NCBI RefSeq assembly: GCF_008360935.1
Contig: NZ_SRXO01000006.1
Span: 62,001-126,000, forward strand
Source of the DNA: Siccirubricoccus phaeus
Lineage (GTDB): Bacteria; Pseudomonadota; Alphaproteobacteria; Acetobacterales; Acetobacteraceae
DNA: 64,000 bases
Direction: 5' to 3'
In this document: positions 8,516 to 17,309 of the stretch, one piece after another
Layout: every line of letters begins with the position of its first letter
Numbering within the stretch: the stretch's first letter is position 1
Translations under genes and position numbers: made by a program
Notes under the pieces: generated by a model
Seen by the model: the letters and a program-made list of their open reading frames with translations, nothing else
The model's database searches: none
What the model was told of the DNA's origin: nothing

Positions 8516-9519
8516 TGGCATCCTTGCCCCTACCGTTGCTGCGCCAGCTCCAGGAAGCCGATCCGGCGGCAGCATGGGCCGCACTCGCGCAGCATGCGCT
8601 CGACGTGTGCGACAGTGTCGGGCAGGGCAAGGCGTCTGATACGGCGGCCCGCCTCCGGGACGAAGCCTTGCAGGCGGTTGATGCATGGCTGGCGGGTGCC
8701 GGTTGGGATCTGTGGGCTGCTTTCGGTGATGCCATGCCCCGAACCGCCGACCGTCTGGTCGATTGGTGGAACGCAGTCCCGCATGGCGCTGGTGCTGCGG
8801 TCCTTATCCTGGATGGCCTATCGCTCCGGGAACTGCCACTGCTAACCCAGGGTGCACTGGGGCATGGCTTCGCTGTCGTGAGGGCTGAAGCCACGGCCGC
8901 TGAGCTGCCCGGCGACACGAACTCCTTCGCCCAAGCGCTCGGTGTCCCGGCTCGCAACACCCTTGCCAACAACCACCCTCCTGCTGGCTTTCGTCTGCTC
9001 GGAGCCACGACAGAGGTTGCCGACCTCCCTTGGGCCGACTGCGCCGCCCTGGTGAAGGCGGAGCCCCGATGGCTGTTTTGGCACGAATGGCCCGACGCGC
9101 GCTTTCACGCCGGGAGCAGCTTCCAGGCGTTGGCGCGCAACGTCGCCGACACATTCTCCGACGCCGCCTTCTGGGGCTTCTTGCGGCGCCTCGCCACAGG
9201 GCGGCGACTGCTGGTCACGTCCGACCACGGCTATGCCCACATCGGTGGCTTCCACGATACCTACGAAGATCAGAAGGCGTGGCTTCGAGGCGTCTTCGCT
9301 GGCGGGCGTACTGCAGCAGATGGCGAGACGGGCGGGTGGTCCCCGCCACTGGCGCTGTCGCTCCAGGGCCGCCAGGAGCGTGTGCGTCTGCCGCTGGGCC
9401 GCCGGAAATGGCCGGTGCCGGGCGGCAATGCCAATCTCGGCCATGGCGGGCTAACGCTGCTCGAAGCGCTCTCCCCTTTCATCGAACTCCGACTCCAGGA
9501 TTCCCCGAATGCCCCGTGA
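8515..9519 (+). CDS. Compact PglZ-like alkaline phosphatase-fold protein
   Basis: A 334-aa protein with the metal-site landmarks of the alkaline phosphatase superfamily as seen in PglZ: LILDGLSLRE (Asp100, with Ser103 close by), TSDHGYAH (Asp237, His238) and NLGHGGLTLLE (His310). PglZ is a core BREX component, and its members usually run to 600-900 residues. This one is little more than the catalytic domain. The ATG at 8515 overlaps the DUF499 stop; a GTG one codon upstream is the alternative. It sits between the ATPase and the methylase. Family call good; the exact role of PglZ is unknown even in studied systems. Confidence 0.82.
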   Translation: MASLPLPLLRQLQEADPAAAWAALAQHALDVCDSVGQGKASDTAARLRDEALQAVDAWLAGAGWDLWAAFGDAMPRTADRLVDWWNAVPHGAGAAVLILDGLSLRELPLLTQGALGHGFAVVRAEATAAELPGDTNSFAQALGVPARNTLANNHPPAGFRLLGATTEVADLPWADCAALVKAEPRWLFWHEWPDARFHAGSSFQALARNVADTFSDAAFWGFLRRLATGRRLLVTSDHGYAHIGGFHDTYEDQKAWLRGVFAGGRTAADGETGGWSPPLALSLQGRQERVRLPLGRRKWPVPGGNANLGHGGLTLLEALSPFIELRLQDSPNAP

Positions 9520-12500
9520 TGGCGCCACCGTATCGGCCAAGGACAAGCTCGCTCAGGACATCGCCAAGGCAGTCGGTGCCGGCCGCCCGATGGCCGTGGA
9601 GACGGTGGACTTCTCGGATCCCAATCGCCCGAAGACCTGCATCGAGGTCGACTTTCCGATCCTGGCGATCAATCAGATTGCGCAGATCGAAGGCAACGCC
9701 GGCAAGCCGATTTACCAGATGTCGAAGTGGTGGGCGCGTCGCCGATCGTCCGTGTTCCGCGCCATGCTGCTGGCCAGCGCTATGAAGGCGCCGGACGACC
9801 CGGCCCAGGCCGCGAAGGCAGTGTGGGAGGCCTACTACGCCAACCACCAGAAGAAAGGCGCTTTAAAGCACCTGAAGGTCGCCGACATCTTCATGGGCGG
9901 TGGCACCACACTGGTGGAGGGTTCGCGCCTGGGCATGCAGATGTCTGGTGTGGACCTGAATCCGGTGGCCTGGTTCGTCGTGAAGCAGGAATTCGCCAAG
10001 CCCGACCTCGACGCGGTGAAGCGGCTGCTGGCCGACGTCGAGGCCGAGGTGAAGCCGCAGATCATGCCCTTTTATGCTTGCGAGGGCCCCGCTGGGGAAA
10101 AGGGCGTCTGGACTCGTCTCTCTGACAAGATCGCTATGGGAGATGATTTCGACCCACTCGCGCTGAAGCCAGAAGAACGCAAGGGCTATGCGTATAGCGG
10201 CCCAGAGATGGTCTACACCTTCTGGATCAAGCACGGACACTGCCAGGTAACTGGTTGTGGCCACCGCACCCCGATCGTCAACACGAATATAGTCGCGGTG
10301 AAGTCAATATCGATCCGGTTCTGGGCACACCGATGCGTGGCGTGCCAATCCACATTTGACATAGAGGAAAAGCCGGCGCGCATGGCGCCAGACGTTCCGC
10401 TCGTCGTGGCCGACAGTGAGGGCCCCTACGCCGTATTGGACGCTCGGAAAGGCGTGGTCTGCCCGCACTGCCGGCACACAGATCTGCCGCGGCTAGGCAA
10501 GGCGTCTCGCAAGAAGGTCGACTTGTCCTTGCTAATCCATCCGTCTTGGCTGACAGGATGCGCCAGCGTCGATGACGACGGCTTCCCTCTCGGCGGCACA
10601 CCGCAGGACGACGCTGAAAGCAACGTGCGATGGAACGTCAAGCGCGGGGCGGCGCTGGAATTGCTCGAGGTGCGTGGTCGCGTTCCCGCAGAAATCATCT
10701 GTCCGACGACCGGGGAGACACTGAAGACCGGCGCCGCAACTGGCACCGTGCCGAAGAAGGCCCACTTCGAATGTGCTCGGTGCGGTACGGTGCAGGACGT
10801 TCTCGATAGCACATCCAGAACGGGCAAGGGCGCGCCATACGTTCCCGCACTCATTCAGGGAATGTCCTATACCCGCGACGCGAGTGGCGCGGCTTATGGG
10901 GGACGGTTCTTTTCCCCCCTTAACAACCAAGCTGCAATCACGGCGGCCGAGCGCGAATGGCAAGAGAGGAAAAACACCGATCTGGCGAAATACTGGCCGC
11001 GACAGGAGCTGCCTTACGGACTTGAGGCAGATTTCTGGTCAGTTCGTCGTCACGGCTATACGCATTGGTATACGATGTTTAATCCGAGACAGCTCCTCTG
11101 TCTGTCCATTCTTGCCAAGGGAATCGATGAACAGCGCGGACGATATTCAGACGAATGCGTCGACATTGTTATCGCGGCATTTCAACAATATATCCGCAAC
11201 CAGTGCATGATGACGATATGGAATTTGCAGCGAGACTCTTTGGAGCCGCAATTTGCAAAGAACAATTTTCGGCCGAAGATTATGCCTGTCGAAAATTCGT
11301 TCTTTTGTGCTGAAGGTCGCGGCAACTGGACTTCTTGTATCGAAGGTATATTTGAAACCCTCGAGTGGTCATCTGATCCTTGGGAAATTTTGGTAAATGA
11401 AAACTCGACGCGCGATGCTGGAGCAGCAAAGAGCACGAAGATCTATCCGCGCGATCCTCTGCTCCCAGTCGAGAGCTTGATTTGTGGATCGGCGACGAAC
11501 CTTACCGATATCGAAGATGGAAGCCTCGATCTCTGTGTAACGGATCCGCCCTTTGGAAACCTGATGCAGTATGCGGAGTGGGCTGACTTTTTTTACAGCT
11601 GGATGCGGCCTCTCTTGCGAGAGCAGCACGCGTGCTTCAGGCCCGAGGCTACCCCGAAGACCCTTGAGGTAGTCTCCAACAAGGCACGGCAGGGTGATGA
11701 AGCGGACGCCTTCTACCGGCGCCTCCTGACACAATCGTGGCACGAGGTACATCGCAAGCTCAAAGCTGGAGGTTTGCTCGCATTCACGTTTCACCATGAT
11801 CAGGACGAACCCTGGATCGACGTGCTTGCAAGCCTTTTTGATGCGGGCTTCGTGCTGGAGGCTACCTACCCGATCCGGGGCGATGAGACGAAGGGCGACG
11901 GCGAATACGGGTCGCAGCGCGTCGAGTACGACATCATTCACGTATGCCGAAAGCGCACCGAGGATCCAAAGCCAGTTTCTTGGGCGCGCATGAGGCGTGA
12001 GGTGCTGGAAGACGTGAAGCAGCTTCAGGGCGTGCTGGAGGCGCATGCGAAGGAGGGTCTGCCCGCGGCAGATCTTGCGGTCATCAAGCGAGGCAAGGCG
12101 CTCGAGTACTTCTCCCGCCACTACGGTCAGGTCTTTAAGGCTGAGGGCGAAACCATCTCGGTCAAGGAAGCCATCATCGGCATCAACCAGATCCTCGACG
12201 AGGGATCGACGGCCGCAGAGATTCCGCCTGTCGACGCAGAACCATACACGCGGCAGTTCCTTCGCATCTTTGCCGACGGCGCCGAGCAGAAGCGCGACCA
12301 AATGCAGAAGTTCCTCCGAGGGACAGGGAGCAGCCCGGATGAATTTGAGGAGCGCGGCTGGTGCTCGGAGAAGGCCAAGGTCTACCATCTGACCTCGCCG
12401 CTTGAGATCGCGCAGTCGTGGCACAAGCGCCAAAAGCGAAAGCTCGACAGCGACTACGACCAGGCCATGGTGCTGATCGGGGCCTGTCATCCCGGCAGCG

Positions 12501-12706
12501 GCCTCGACGCCAATGACACGCTTCGCAACCCGAACTTCAAGCCGCATCCGGCTCTGCGGCCGCTGCTGGAATGGTTCGAGCGGCGGGGCCACACCACCGT
12601 CATTCGCGACGCGGCAAAGGTTGCCAAGATGCGGTTCGATGCGTGGCAGAAGGCCCAGCCTGCCAAGCCGACGAGCGCACAGATGTCGCTGTTCGGGGAC
12701 AGCTAG
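9509..12706 (+). CDS. DUF1156 adenine-specific DNA methylase with zinc ribbons
   Basis: A 1065-aa methyltransferase. The DUF1156 N-terminus includes KPIYQMSKWWARRRSSVFRA. AdoMet motif I is FMGGGTTLVEG at residues 128-138 and the catalytic motif is DPPF at 679-682. CxxC pairs between about 245 and 430 (CPHC, CARC, CVAC) suggest zinc ribbons, as in COG1743 methylases, the class called PglXI in BREX type 3. The enzyme probably marks self DNA by N6-adenine methylation. The gene overlaps the pglZ end by 11 bases. Its central part (about 10,130-11,460) is visibly richer in A/T than the two ends, which may reflect exchange of the specificity region. Confidence 0.9.
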   Translation: MPRDGATVSAKDKLAQDIAKAVGAGRPMAVETVDFSDPNRPKTCIEVDFPILAINQIAQIEGNAGKPIYQMSKWWARRRSSVFRAMLLASAMKAPDDPAQAAKAVWEAYYANHQKKGALKHLKVADIFMGGGTTLVEGSRLGMQMSGVDLNPVAWFVVKQEFAKPDLDAVKRLLADVEAEVKPQIMPFYACEGPAGEKGVWTRLSDKIAMGDDFDPLALKPEERKGYAYSGPEMVYTFWIKHGHCQVTGCGHRTPIVNTNIVAVKSISIRFWAHRCVACQSTFDIEEKPARMAPDVPLVVADSEGPYAVLDARKGVVCPHCRHTDLPRLGKASRKKVDLSLLIHPSWLTGCASVDDDGFPLGGTPQDDAESNVRWNVKRGAALELLEVRGRVPAEIICPTTGETLKTGAATGTVPKKAHFECARCGTVQDVLDSTSRTGKGAPYVPALIQGMSYTRDASGAAYGGRFFSPLNNQAAITAAEREWQERKNTDLAKYWPRQELPYGLEADFWSVRRHGYTHWYTMFNPRQLLCLSILAKGIDEQRGRYSDECVDIVIAAFQQYIRNQCMMTIWNLQRDSLEPQFAKNNFRPKIMPVENSFFCAEGRGNWTSCIEGIFETLEWSSDPWEILVNENSTRDAGAAKSTKIYPRDPLLPVESLICGSATNLTDIEDGSLDLCVTDPPFGNLMQYAEWADFFYSWMRPLLREQHACFRPEATPKTLEVVSNKARQGDEADAFYRRLLTQSWHEVHRKLKAGGLLAFTFHHDQDEPWIDVLASLFDAGFVLEATYPIRGDETKGDGEYGSQRVEYDIIHVCRKRTEDPKPVSWARMRREVLEDVKQLQGVLEAHAKEGLPAADLAVIKRGKALEYFSRHYGQVFKAEGETISVKEAIIGINQILDEGSTAAEIPPVDAEPYTRQFLRIFADGAEQKRDQMQKFLRGTGSSPDEFEERGWCSEKAKVYHLTSPLEIAQSWHKRQKRKLDSDYDQAMVLIGACHPGSGLDANDTLRNPNFKPHPALRPLLEWFERRGHTTVIRDAAKVAKMRFDAWQKAQPAKPTSAQMSLFGDS

Positions 12707-12709
12707 CTG

Positions 12710-13213
12710 ATGCCGCTCGCCGATGCCTGGGCACGCCGCGGCCTCACGCTGCTCTGGGGGGCTGACGCATTCCGCGAGTTAGCCAGCCCTGACCAGGTGA
12801 TGCCGCTGCGTGCGCTCTTCGGCGAGCGGCTCAACTGGCCCGTCGACCTCGTCAGCAATGGAGGGCGCGCGCTGGTCGCGACAGGTCTCGAAGCGTCCTT
12901 GGACTGCTTGGCACCGGCGGATGCAGAAACCTGGATCGCTACGGACCTTCGCGACCTCGTCCGCGAGTTTCAGGACGCATACCAAGGTGAGCGCGCCCTG
13001 GTGCTGTGGCTGCCCAGCGGCGCGCAGCGTGTCACCTACGATGCGCCAAACGACGCGTGGCTGTGGGCGACAGCGGATAACGGTCGCCTGCCGCTCGGCC
13101 GCTTGCTCTTCTCGGGTGCTGAGCGCGATGTCGAGCGAGTCTCGCCAGCCGGCTGGCGAGGGCCAGCGGAGGGGCCGGGACTAATCGGCTTGCGCCAGGC
13201 GCGGCTATCCTGA
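12710..13213 (+). CDS. Unrecognised 167-aa protein of BREX-like operon
   Basis: A 167-aa soluble protein starting MPLADAWARRGLTLLWGADA, three bases after the methylase stop and overlapping the helicase start (TGATG). The middle (ERALVLWLPSGAQRVTYDAP, then NGRLPLGRLLFSGAERDVERV) looks like alternating strands and helices. There is no P-loop, so it is not an evident BrxF, and no recognisable BrxA or BrxB sequence. The tight fit inside the operon indicates a structural or accessory subunit. Function unknown. Confidence 0.75.
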   Translation: MPLADAWARRGLTLLWGADAFRELASPDQVMPLRALFGERLNWPVDLVSNGGRALVATGLEASLDCLAPADAETWIATDLRDLVREFQDAYQGERALVLWLPSGAQRVTYDAPNDAWLWATADNGRLPLGRLLFSGAERDVERVSPAGWRGPAEGPGLIGLRQARLS

Positions 13214-16011
13214 TGAGCGAAGCGCTGGAGCTGACACCCGGCGTGCGGGTGTCGCATGCGGAGCTGGGCGAAGGGGTGGTGCTGGAGGCGTCGCGGGACG
13301 GCTACGTCCGCGCCTTCTTCGGCGCCGGCGAGCGTCGGGTGCCGCTGGCAGCGTTGCGTCCTGCGCTCTCCCGGGCCGATCGCATCCTGGCCAATGTCGC
13401 CGGCACGCCGGAGCGATTGCGTGCCATCCGCCTGACCTTGCAGGCGCACATGCTGCCTCTGATGGAGGACGCGGCCGCGCTGACCTCGGCGCGGATCGAC
13501 CTGCTCCCGCATCAGGTCGTGCTGACCCATCGCGTGGCCACCGCGAGCCCCCGCCGCTTTCTGATTGCCGACGAGGTCGGCCTGGGCAAGACCGTCGAGA
13601 CGGCGCTGATCCTGCGCGAGCTGGCGAGCCGTGGGGAGCTCGAGCGCGCCCTGATGGTGGTTCCCGCGGGCCTGGTGAACAACTGGCACCGCGAGCTGAA
13701 TGAGGTGTTCGGTCTCGACTTTGAGGTCTTCGGTAGCGAAGGCGATGTGACCGACCGCAAAACCAACGCGTTCGCCAAGCACCACCGTCTGATCGCAAGC
13801 ATCGACACGCTGAAACGGCCCGCGCGCGTAAAGCGTCTGCTGGAGGCCCCGCGCTGGGATCTCGTGGTTTTCGATGAAGCGCATCACCTGACGGCGGTCC
13901 AGGAAGGGAAGCGTGTCCGCCGGACGGAAAACTACAAGCTGGCAGAGGCGCTGAAGGACCACGCACGAGACCTGCTGCTGCTCTCTGCCACGCCGCATCA
14001 GGGGCACCATTTCCCCTTCTGGATGCTGATCCAGCTGTTGAACCCGACCCTGTTCCGCAGCGTGGACGAGATGGTGACGCAGCGGCACCGGCTTTCGACG
14101 GTAGTGTTCCGGCGGACCAAGGCCGATGCATGCCGACCGGATGGCTCGCCGCTCTTTGCGCGGCGCTGGGTGCACACCGAGTCCTTCGTGATGTCCGACG
14201 CGGAGCGAAAATTCTACGAGGCCTTGCAGCGCTACCTTCAGGACGGCTTTGACCTGGCCAAGCGCCAGGGCGGCAAGGGCCGAGCGCTTGGCTTCCTGAT
14301 GGCGATCTTCCAGAAGATCGCGGCGTCGAGCTTCGCTGCTGTGCGCCGCACCCTGCGTCGCCGGATGCTCGCGCTGACCATCCATGAAGCCGTGCTGCGC
14401 GACCGTGCCCTGGATATCGATGGACGCGACTTGCTTTACGGCGAAGCGCGGGCTCTCATTCACGAGGAATACGGGCTGCCGCAGGATCCCGTCGGCCGCG
14501 GGCAGGTGGACCAGGTGCTGGCGGATTTGAAACTTCGGTTGGTGCGCCGCCTGGACAACGAGGAGGAGGCGCTCGCGGAGGCCTCTGATCCTTATGGGAA
14601 CGAGGCTGCGGCTCAATCGTCGGAAGACCTCGCCAGCCTTGCTGTCTCGGTCCACTTGCCGGAGGAGCGGCTGCGCATCGCAGAGATGTTGGCGACGTTC
14701 CCAGCGGCGCGCGAAACGAAGATTGCGAAGCTGTTGGCCGGCCTCGGCGTGCTGTGGCGACAAAATCCGCAGGAAAAGGTGGTTATCTTCGCCACCTACC
14801 TCGGCACCGTTGAGCAGATCGCGCGCGACATTGAGGCAGAGTATCCAGGCCAAGGTGTCGCCGTCCTACGCGGCGGCGACCACGGCGCGAAGCTGGCGGC
14901 GGAACGCCGGTTTCGGCAGAAGGACGGTCCGCGGGTCCTGGTCTGCACCGCGGCGGGACGGGAGGGCATCAACCTCCAGTTCGCACGCGTGCTGTTCAAC
15001 TTCGATCTGCCCTGGAATCCGATGGACGTGGAGCAGCGCATTGGTCGCATCCACCGCTACGGCCAGCGCGACACAGCGCAGGTCTACAACCTCATCCTAT
15101 CCGACACGATCGAGGGACGCATATTCCTGATGCTCGATCAGAAGCTGACAGAGATCGCGCGCGCGCTCGGCAAGGTGGATGAGGCCGGTAATGTCGCGGA
15201 GGATTTGCGGGCGCAAGTGCTGGGCCAGCTGTCGGAACGACTGAACTACGACAGGCTGTACCAGGCGGCGCTGTCTGATCCAGAGTTGCGGCGGACCAAG
15301 GTCGAGCTCGACGCTGCGCTGGCGAATGCCAGCGAGGCGAGGCAGGTGGTGTTCGAGTTGTTCCAGGACCTCGATGGCTTCAGCCTGGAGGATTACCGAC
15401 CATTTTCTGATCTCGCCAGCAGCGTGGGCCGCATTCATGACTTCCTGGCTGCAGCTCTGGCGGAGCAGGGCTGGGCACTCAGGAAGGCCGGGGATGGGCT
15501 TTTCGAGGTTGTCGATCAGACTGGGACGACGGTAGCGCAGTTCACGGATGACCGCGAACGGGCAATGGCGACGGATGGCTTGGGGCTCCTAGGGTTGGAC
15601 CATCCGCTGGTCGCCAGTCAGCTGACGAAGTGGCGGAGCACGCCGCCCGAACGCTTGGGCTCCAGCGTGCGCCAGGCTGGTGGCGAGGGTGCCGTTCTGT
15701 GCTGGTGGTTGTTCGAAGCGTCAACAGCGCAGGGGGACCGGAAAACGCAGGTGCTGGCCCTTGCGATGGGGCTCAGCGGTGGCCGGTCGGCGGCCATGGA
15801 GCGGTTGCCGGAGCGGATGTTGGATCGACCGCCAACTGATGGCTTCCTCAACCTGGCTGAGCGTCGGCGCTTCCTGGCGGAGTTCGCAGAGCCAGCATTG
15901 CACCGCGAGCTTCAGCATCGCGGCTTGCTTGCAGCGGGGGGCTCGTTCTCGGCGGATCTCCTGGGCTGGCTAGAGGTAGGTGCTGACGACCTGCTGCGCT
16001 CAAACTTCTGA
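13213..16011 (+). CDS. SNF2/DEAH helicase (BrxHII / DrmD-like)
   Basis: A 932-aa superfamily 2 helicase. Motif I is DEVGLGKT at residues 120-127, motif II is DEAHH at 221-225, and the second RecA lobe has TAAGREGINLQFA and motif VI IGRIHRYGQR near residue 610. The arrangement is that of SNF2/RapA-type translocases such as BrxHII of BREX type 3 or DrmD of DISARM. It closes the five-gene operon, overlapping the previous stop by one base. It probably translocates on invading DNA. About 280 C-terminal residues beyond the helicase core match nothing I know. Confidence 0.88.
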   Translation: MSEALELTPGVRVSHAELGEGVVLEASRDGYVRAFFGAGERRVPLAALRPALSRADRILANVAGTPERLRAIRLTLQAHMLPLMEDAAALTSARIDLLPHQVVLTHRVATASPRRFLIADEVGLGKTVETALILRELASRGELERALMVVPAGLVNNWHRELNEVFGLDFEVFGSEGDVTDRKTNAFAKHHRLIASIDTLKRPARVKRLLEAPRWDLVVFDEAHHLTAVQEGKRVRRTENYKLAEALKDHARDLLLLSATPHQGHHFPFWMLIQLLNPTLFRSVDEMVTQRHRLSTVVFRRTKADACRPDGSPLFARRWVHTESFVMSDAERKFYEALQRYLQDGFDLAKRQGGKGRALGFLMAIFQKIAASSFAAVRRTLRRRMLALTIHEAVLRDRALDIDGRDLLYGEARALIHEEYGLPQDPVGRGQVDQVLADLKLRLVRRLDNEEEALAEASDPYGNEAAAQSSEDLASLAVSVHLPEERLRIAEMLATFPAARETKIAKLLAGLGVLWRQNPQEKVVIFATYLGTVEQIARDIEAEYPGQGVAVLRGGDHGAKLAAERRFRQKDGPRVLVCTAAGREGINLQFARVLFNFDLPWNPMDVEQRIGRIHRYGQRDTAQVYNLILSDTIEGRIFLMLDQKLTEIARALGKVDEAGNVAEDLRAQVLGQLSERLNYDRLYQAALSDPELRRTKVELDAALANASEARQVVFELFQDLDGFSLEDYRPFSDLASSVGRIHDFLAAALAEQGWALRKAGDGLFEVVDQTGTTVAQFTDDRERAMATDGLGLLGLDHPLVASQLTKWRSTPPERLGSSVRQAGGEGAVLCWWLFEASTAQGDRKTQVLALAMGLSGGRSAAMERLPERMLDRPPTDGFLNLAERRRFLAEFAEPALHRELQHRGLLAAGGSFSADLLGWLEVGADDLLRSNF

Positions 16012-16018
16012 ATGCGTG

Positions 16019-16555
16019 CTATTCGGCGATCGCACTGTATCCACACATATTGATAATTATTTTTTCATGGTCCGAACTTAACGAAACAAAACTTTGTGGC
16101 GGATAGTACGGAAAGATACGATTAATTTCCGAAGACTTCGCCTCGCGTGGTGCATAATCAATATGAGAAACGAAATACGCGCCAATTTGATTGTCGTTTC
16201 CTATGTATTGCAGGATCTTTTCGGCGGTAAGATTTATCGAGAGCTCTAAGTTCAACGCCTCTGATTTCGAAATAGTCTTAACATCTTCTATTTTTGCGCG
16301 GGCACATATCGCTCCGATCGGCGAGTTTACATGAAAATATATGCGCTGAGGGCGCGAGTTTAATGGAATTCTCTTTCGCAATATGGTTGTAAACGCACTC
16401 TTCTTTATCTTTTCCTGCCAAGAAGAGTGGAAGGACACCACCACTGCTTCGGTGGTTCGTTCCTTGGCATACTCGTCGTTGCGGCGCTGCAACTGGCCTA
16501 AACCTTCAACGTATTGCATGAGCGACTTCACGGTTTGGGCGCGGTTGCTAAACAT
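16019..16555 (-). CDS. Possible ASCH/PUA-like domain protein, AT-rich
   Basis: A 178-aa frame ending eight bases from the helicase stop, convergent with it. The segment VVVSFHSSWQEKIKKSAFTT, then ILRKRIPLNSRPQRIYFHVN and PIGAICARAKIEDV, follows the ASCH-domain pattern: a strand, KI-helix, R(K)RxP and a Y-strand before SPIG. ASCH domains belong to the PUA-like fold and bind nucleic acid or modified bases. The DNA is clearly richer in A/T than its surroundings, a sign of recent transfer. An ATG at 16519 is an alternative start. It may be an accessory defence gene; the domain call is by eye. Confidence 0.6.
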   Translation of the reverse strand: MFSNRAQTVKSLMQYVEGLGQLQRRNDEYAKERTTEAVVVSFHSSWQEKIKKSAFTTILRKRIPLNSRPQRIYFHVNSPIGAICARAKIEDVKTISKSEALNLELSINLTAEKILQYIGNDNQIGAYFVSHIDYAPREAKSSEINRIFPYYPPQSFVSLSSDHEKIIINMCGYSAIAE

Positions 16556-17059
16556 CCGTTCGCACCCCGACCAAGAACATCGGTTAAGCTCGTGTAGCGA
16601 GTTTCGCGTTGACCTCCAAGCTGTTCGGAGGTCCGCAGCCTGATCCCTTCTGATACGGTTGTGCCCATCATGGTCCAGCCGGCGATGGTGCACCTGGCTG
16701 CCATTGCCTGCGTGGCTTCAGGAGGACGCGGCCTGCGCAGGGCCTCGTTGAAGCACGGTGAGTATGAGCGTTGATCGGCGCCTACGTACCGAAGTGTTTG
16801 CTCTCGCAGCATGGAATTCGGGCAAGTGAGGTTCGAACCGTGGCAAGCGCCCGCCGCGGCAAAGCCGGCTTTCGACCTGGGTTATTGTGTTCCGTACCAA
16901 AGCGCCCGAGTCAGGAGGTCCGGAGAGAACTGGCCTCCGGAGAGCGATTTTCGGGCGTGACCGGCTCAGGCCAGTCAACAGGTCGGCCCCAAGAACCCCA
17001 GGAAACCTGCCACTCAGCGCGGTCGCCGACCAGGCAGAGAACGGGACGCCTCAGGGGAC
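16556..17059 (+). other. Gene-poor stretch between island and tRNA
   Basis: Frames are open here on both strands, but none has a good ribosome site or a recognisable protein, and they overlap one another. The stretch separates the AT-rich island end from tRNA-Ser. I see no intact insertion sequence, and no copy of the tRNA 3' end that would serve as an att repeat. It may hold decayed mobile DNA. Confidence 0.4.
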
Positions 17060-17150
17060 TGGCGGATGGGGTGGGATTCGAACCCACGATACGCTTTTGA
17101 CGTATACGCACTTTCCAGGCGCGCGCCTTCGACCGCTCGGCCACCCATCC
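17060..17150 (-). tRNA. tRNA-Ser(GGA) with encoded CCA
   Basis: Read on the minus strand, a GGATGGG acceptor arm (17144-17150) pairs with CCCATCC (17064-17070), followed by discriminator G and an encoded CCA. The D arm GGCCGAGCGGTCGAAGGC is typical of tRNA-Ser, the anticodon loop reads CTGGAAA with anticodon GGA, a long variable arm follows, and the T arm contains GGTTCGAATCC. Length and long variable arm fit a class II serine tRNA reading UCC/UCU. Its 3' end faces the accessory island. Confidence 0.97.
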
Positions 17151-17309
17151 GGGCCGCGCCCTCAGGTTGAGACCACCGGGGGGGCGCGGGGCGCGGACCA
17201 TAGTCGGCCCGTCCGGTCCCGGCAACCGGGCCGGCGCATTTTCAGCCCGGGCGGACCCGCCTCGCCGCCCCGCCGAGACGGCCAGCCCCGACGAGGCCGG
17301 CGTCGGCCG

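Noticed and set aside
16820-16845. Second tRNA-like T-arm (GGTTCGAACC) as a possible att copy
   Set aside because: Only the general T-loop-like palindrome is shared; the flanks do not match the tRNA-Ser 3' end.
16528-16978. Possible transposase fragments
   Set aside because: Translations in all frames show no DDE, HUH or integrase motif; too weak to call.
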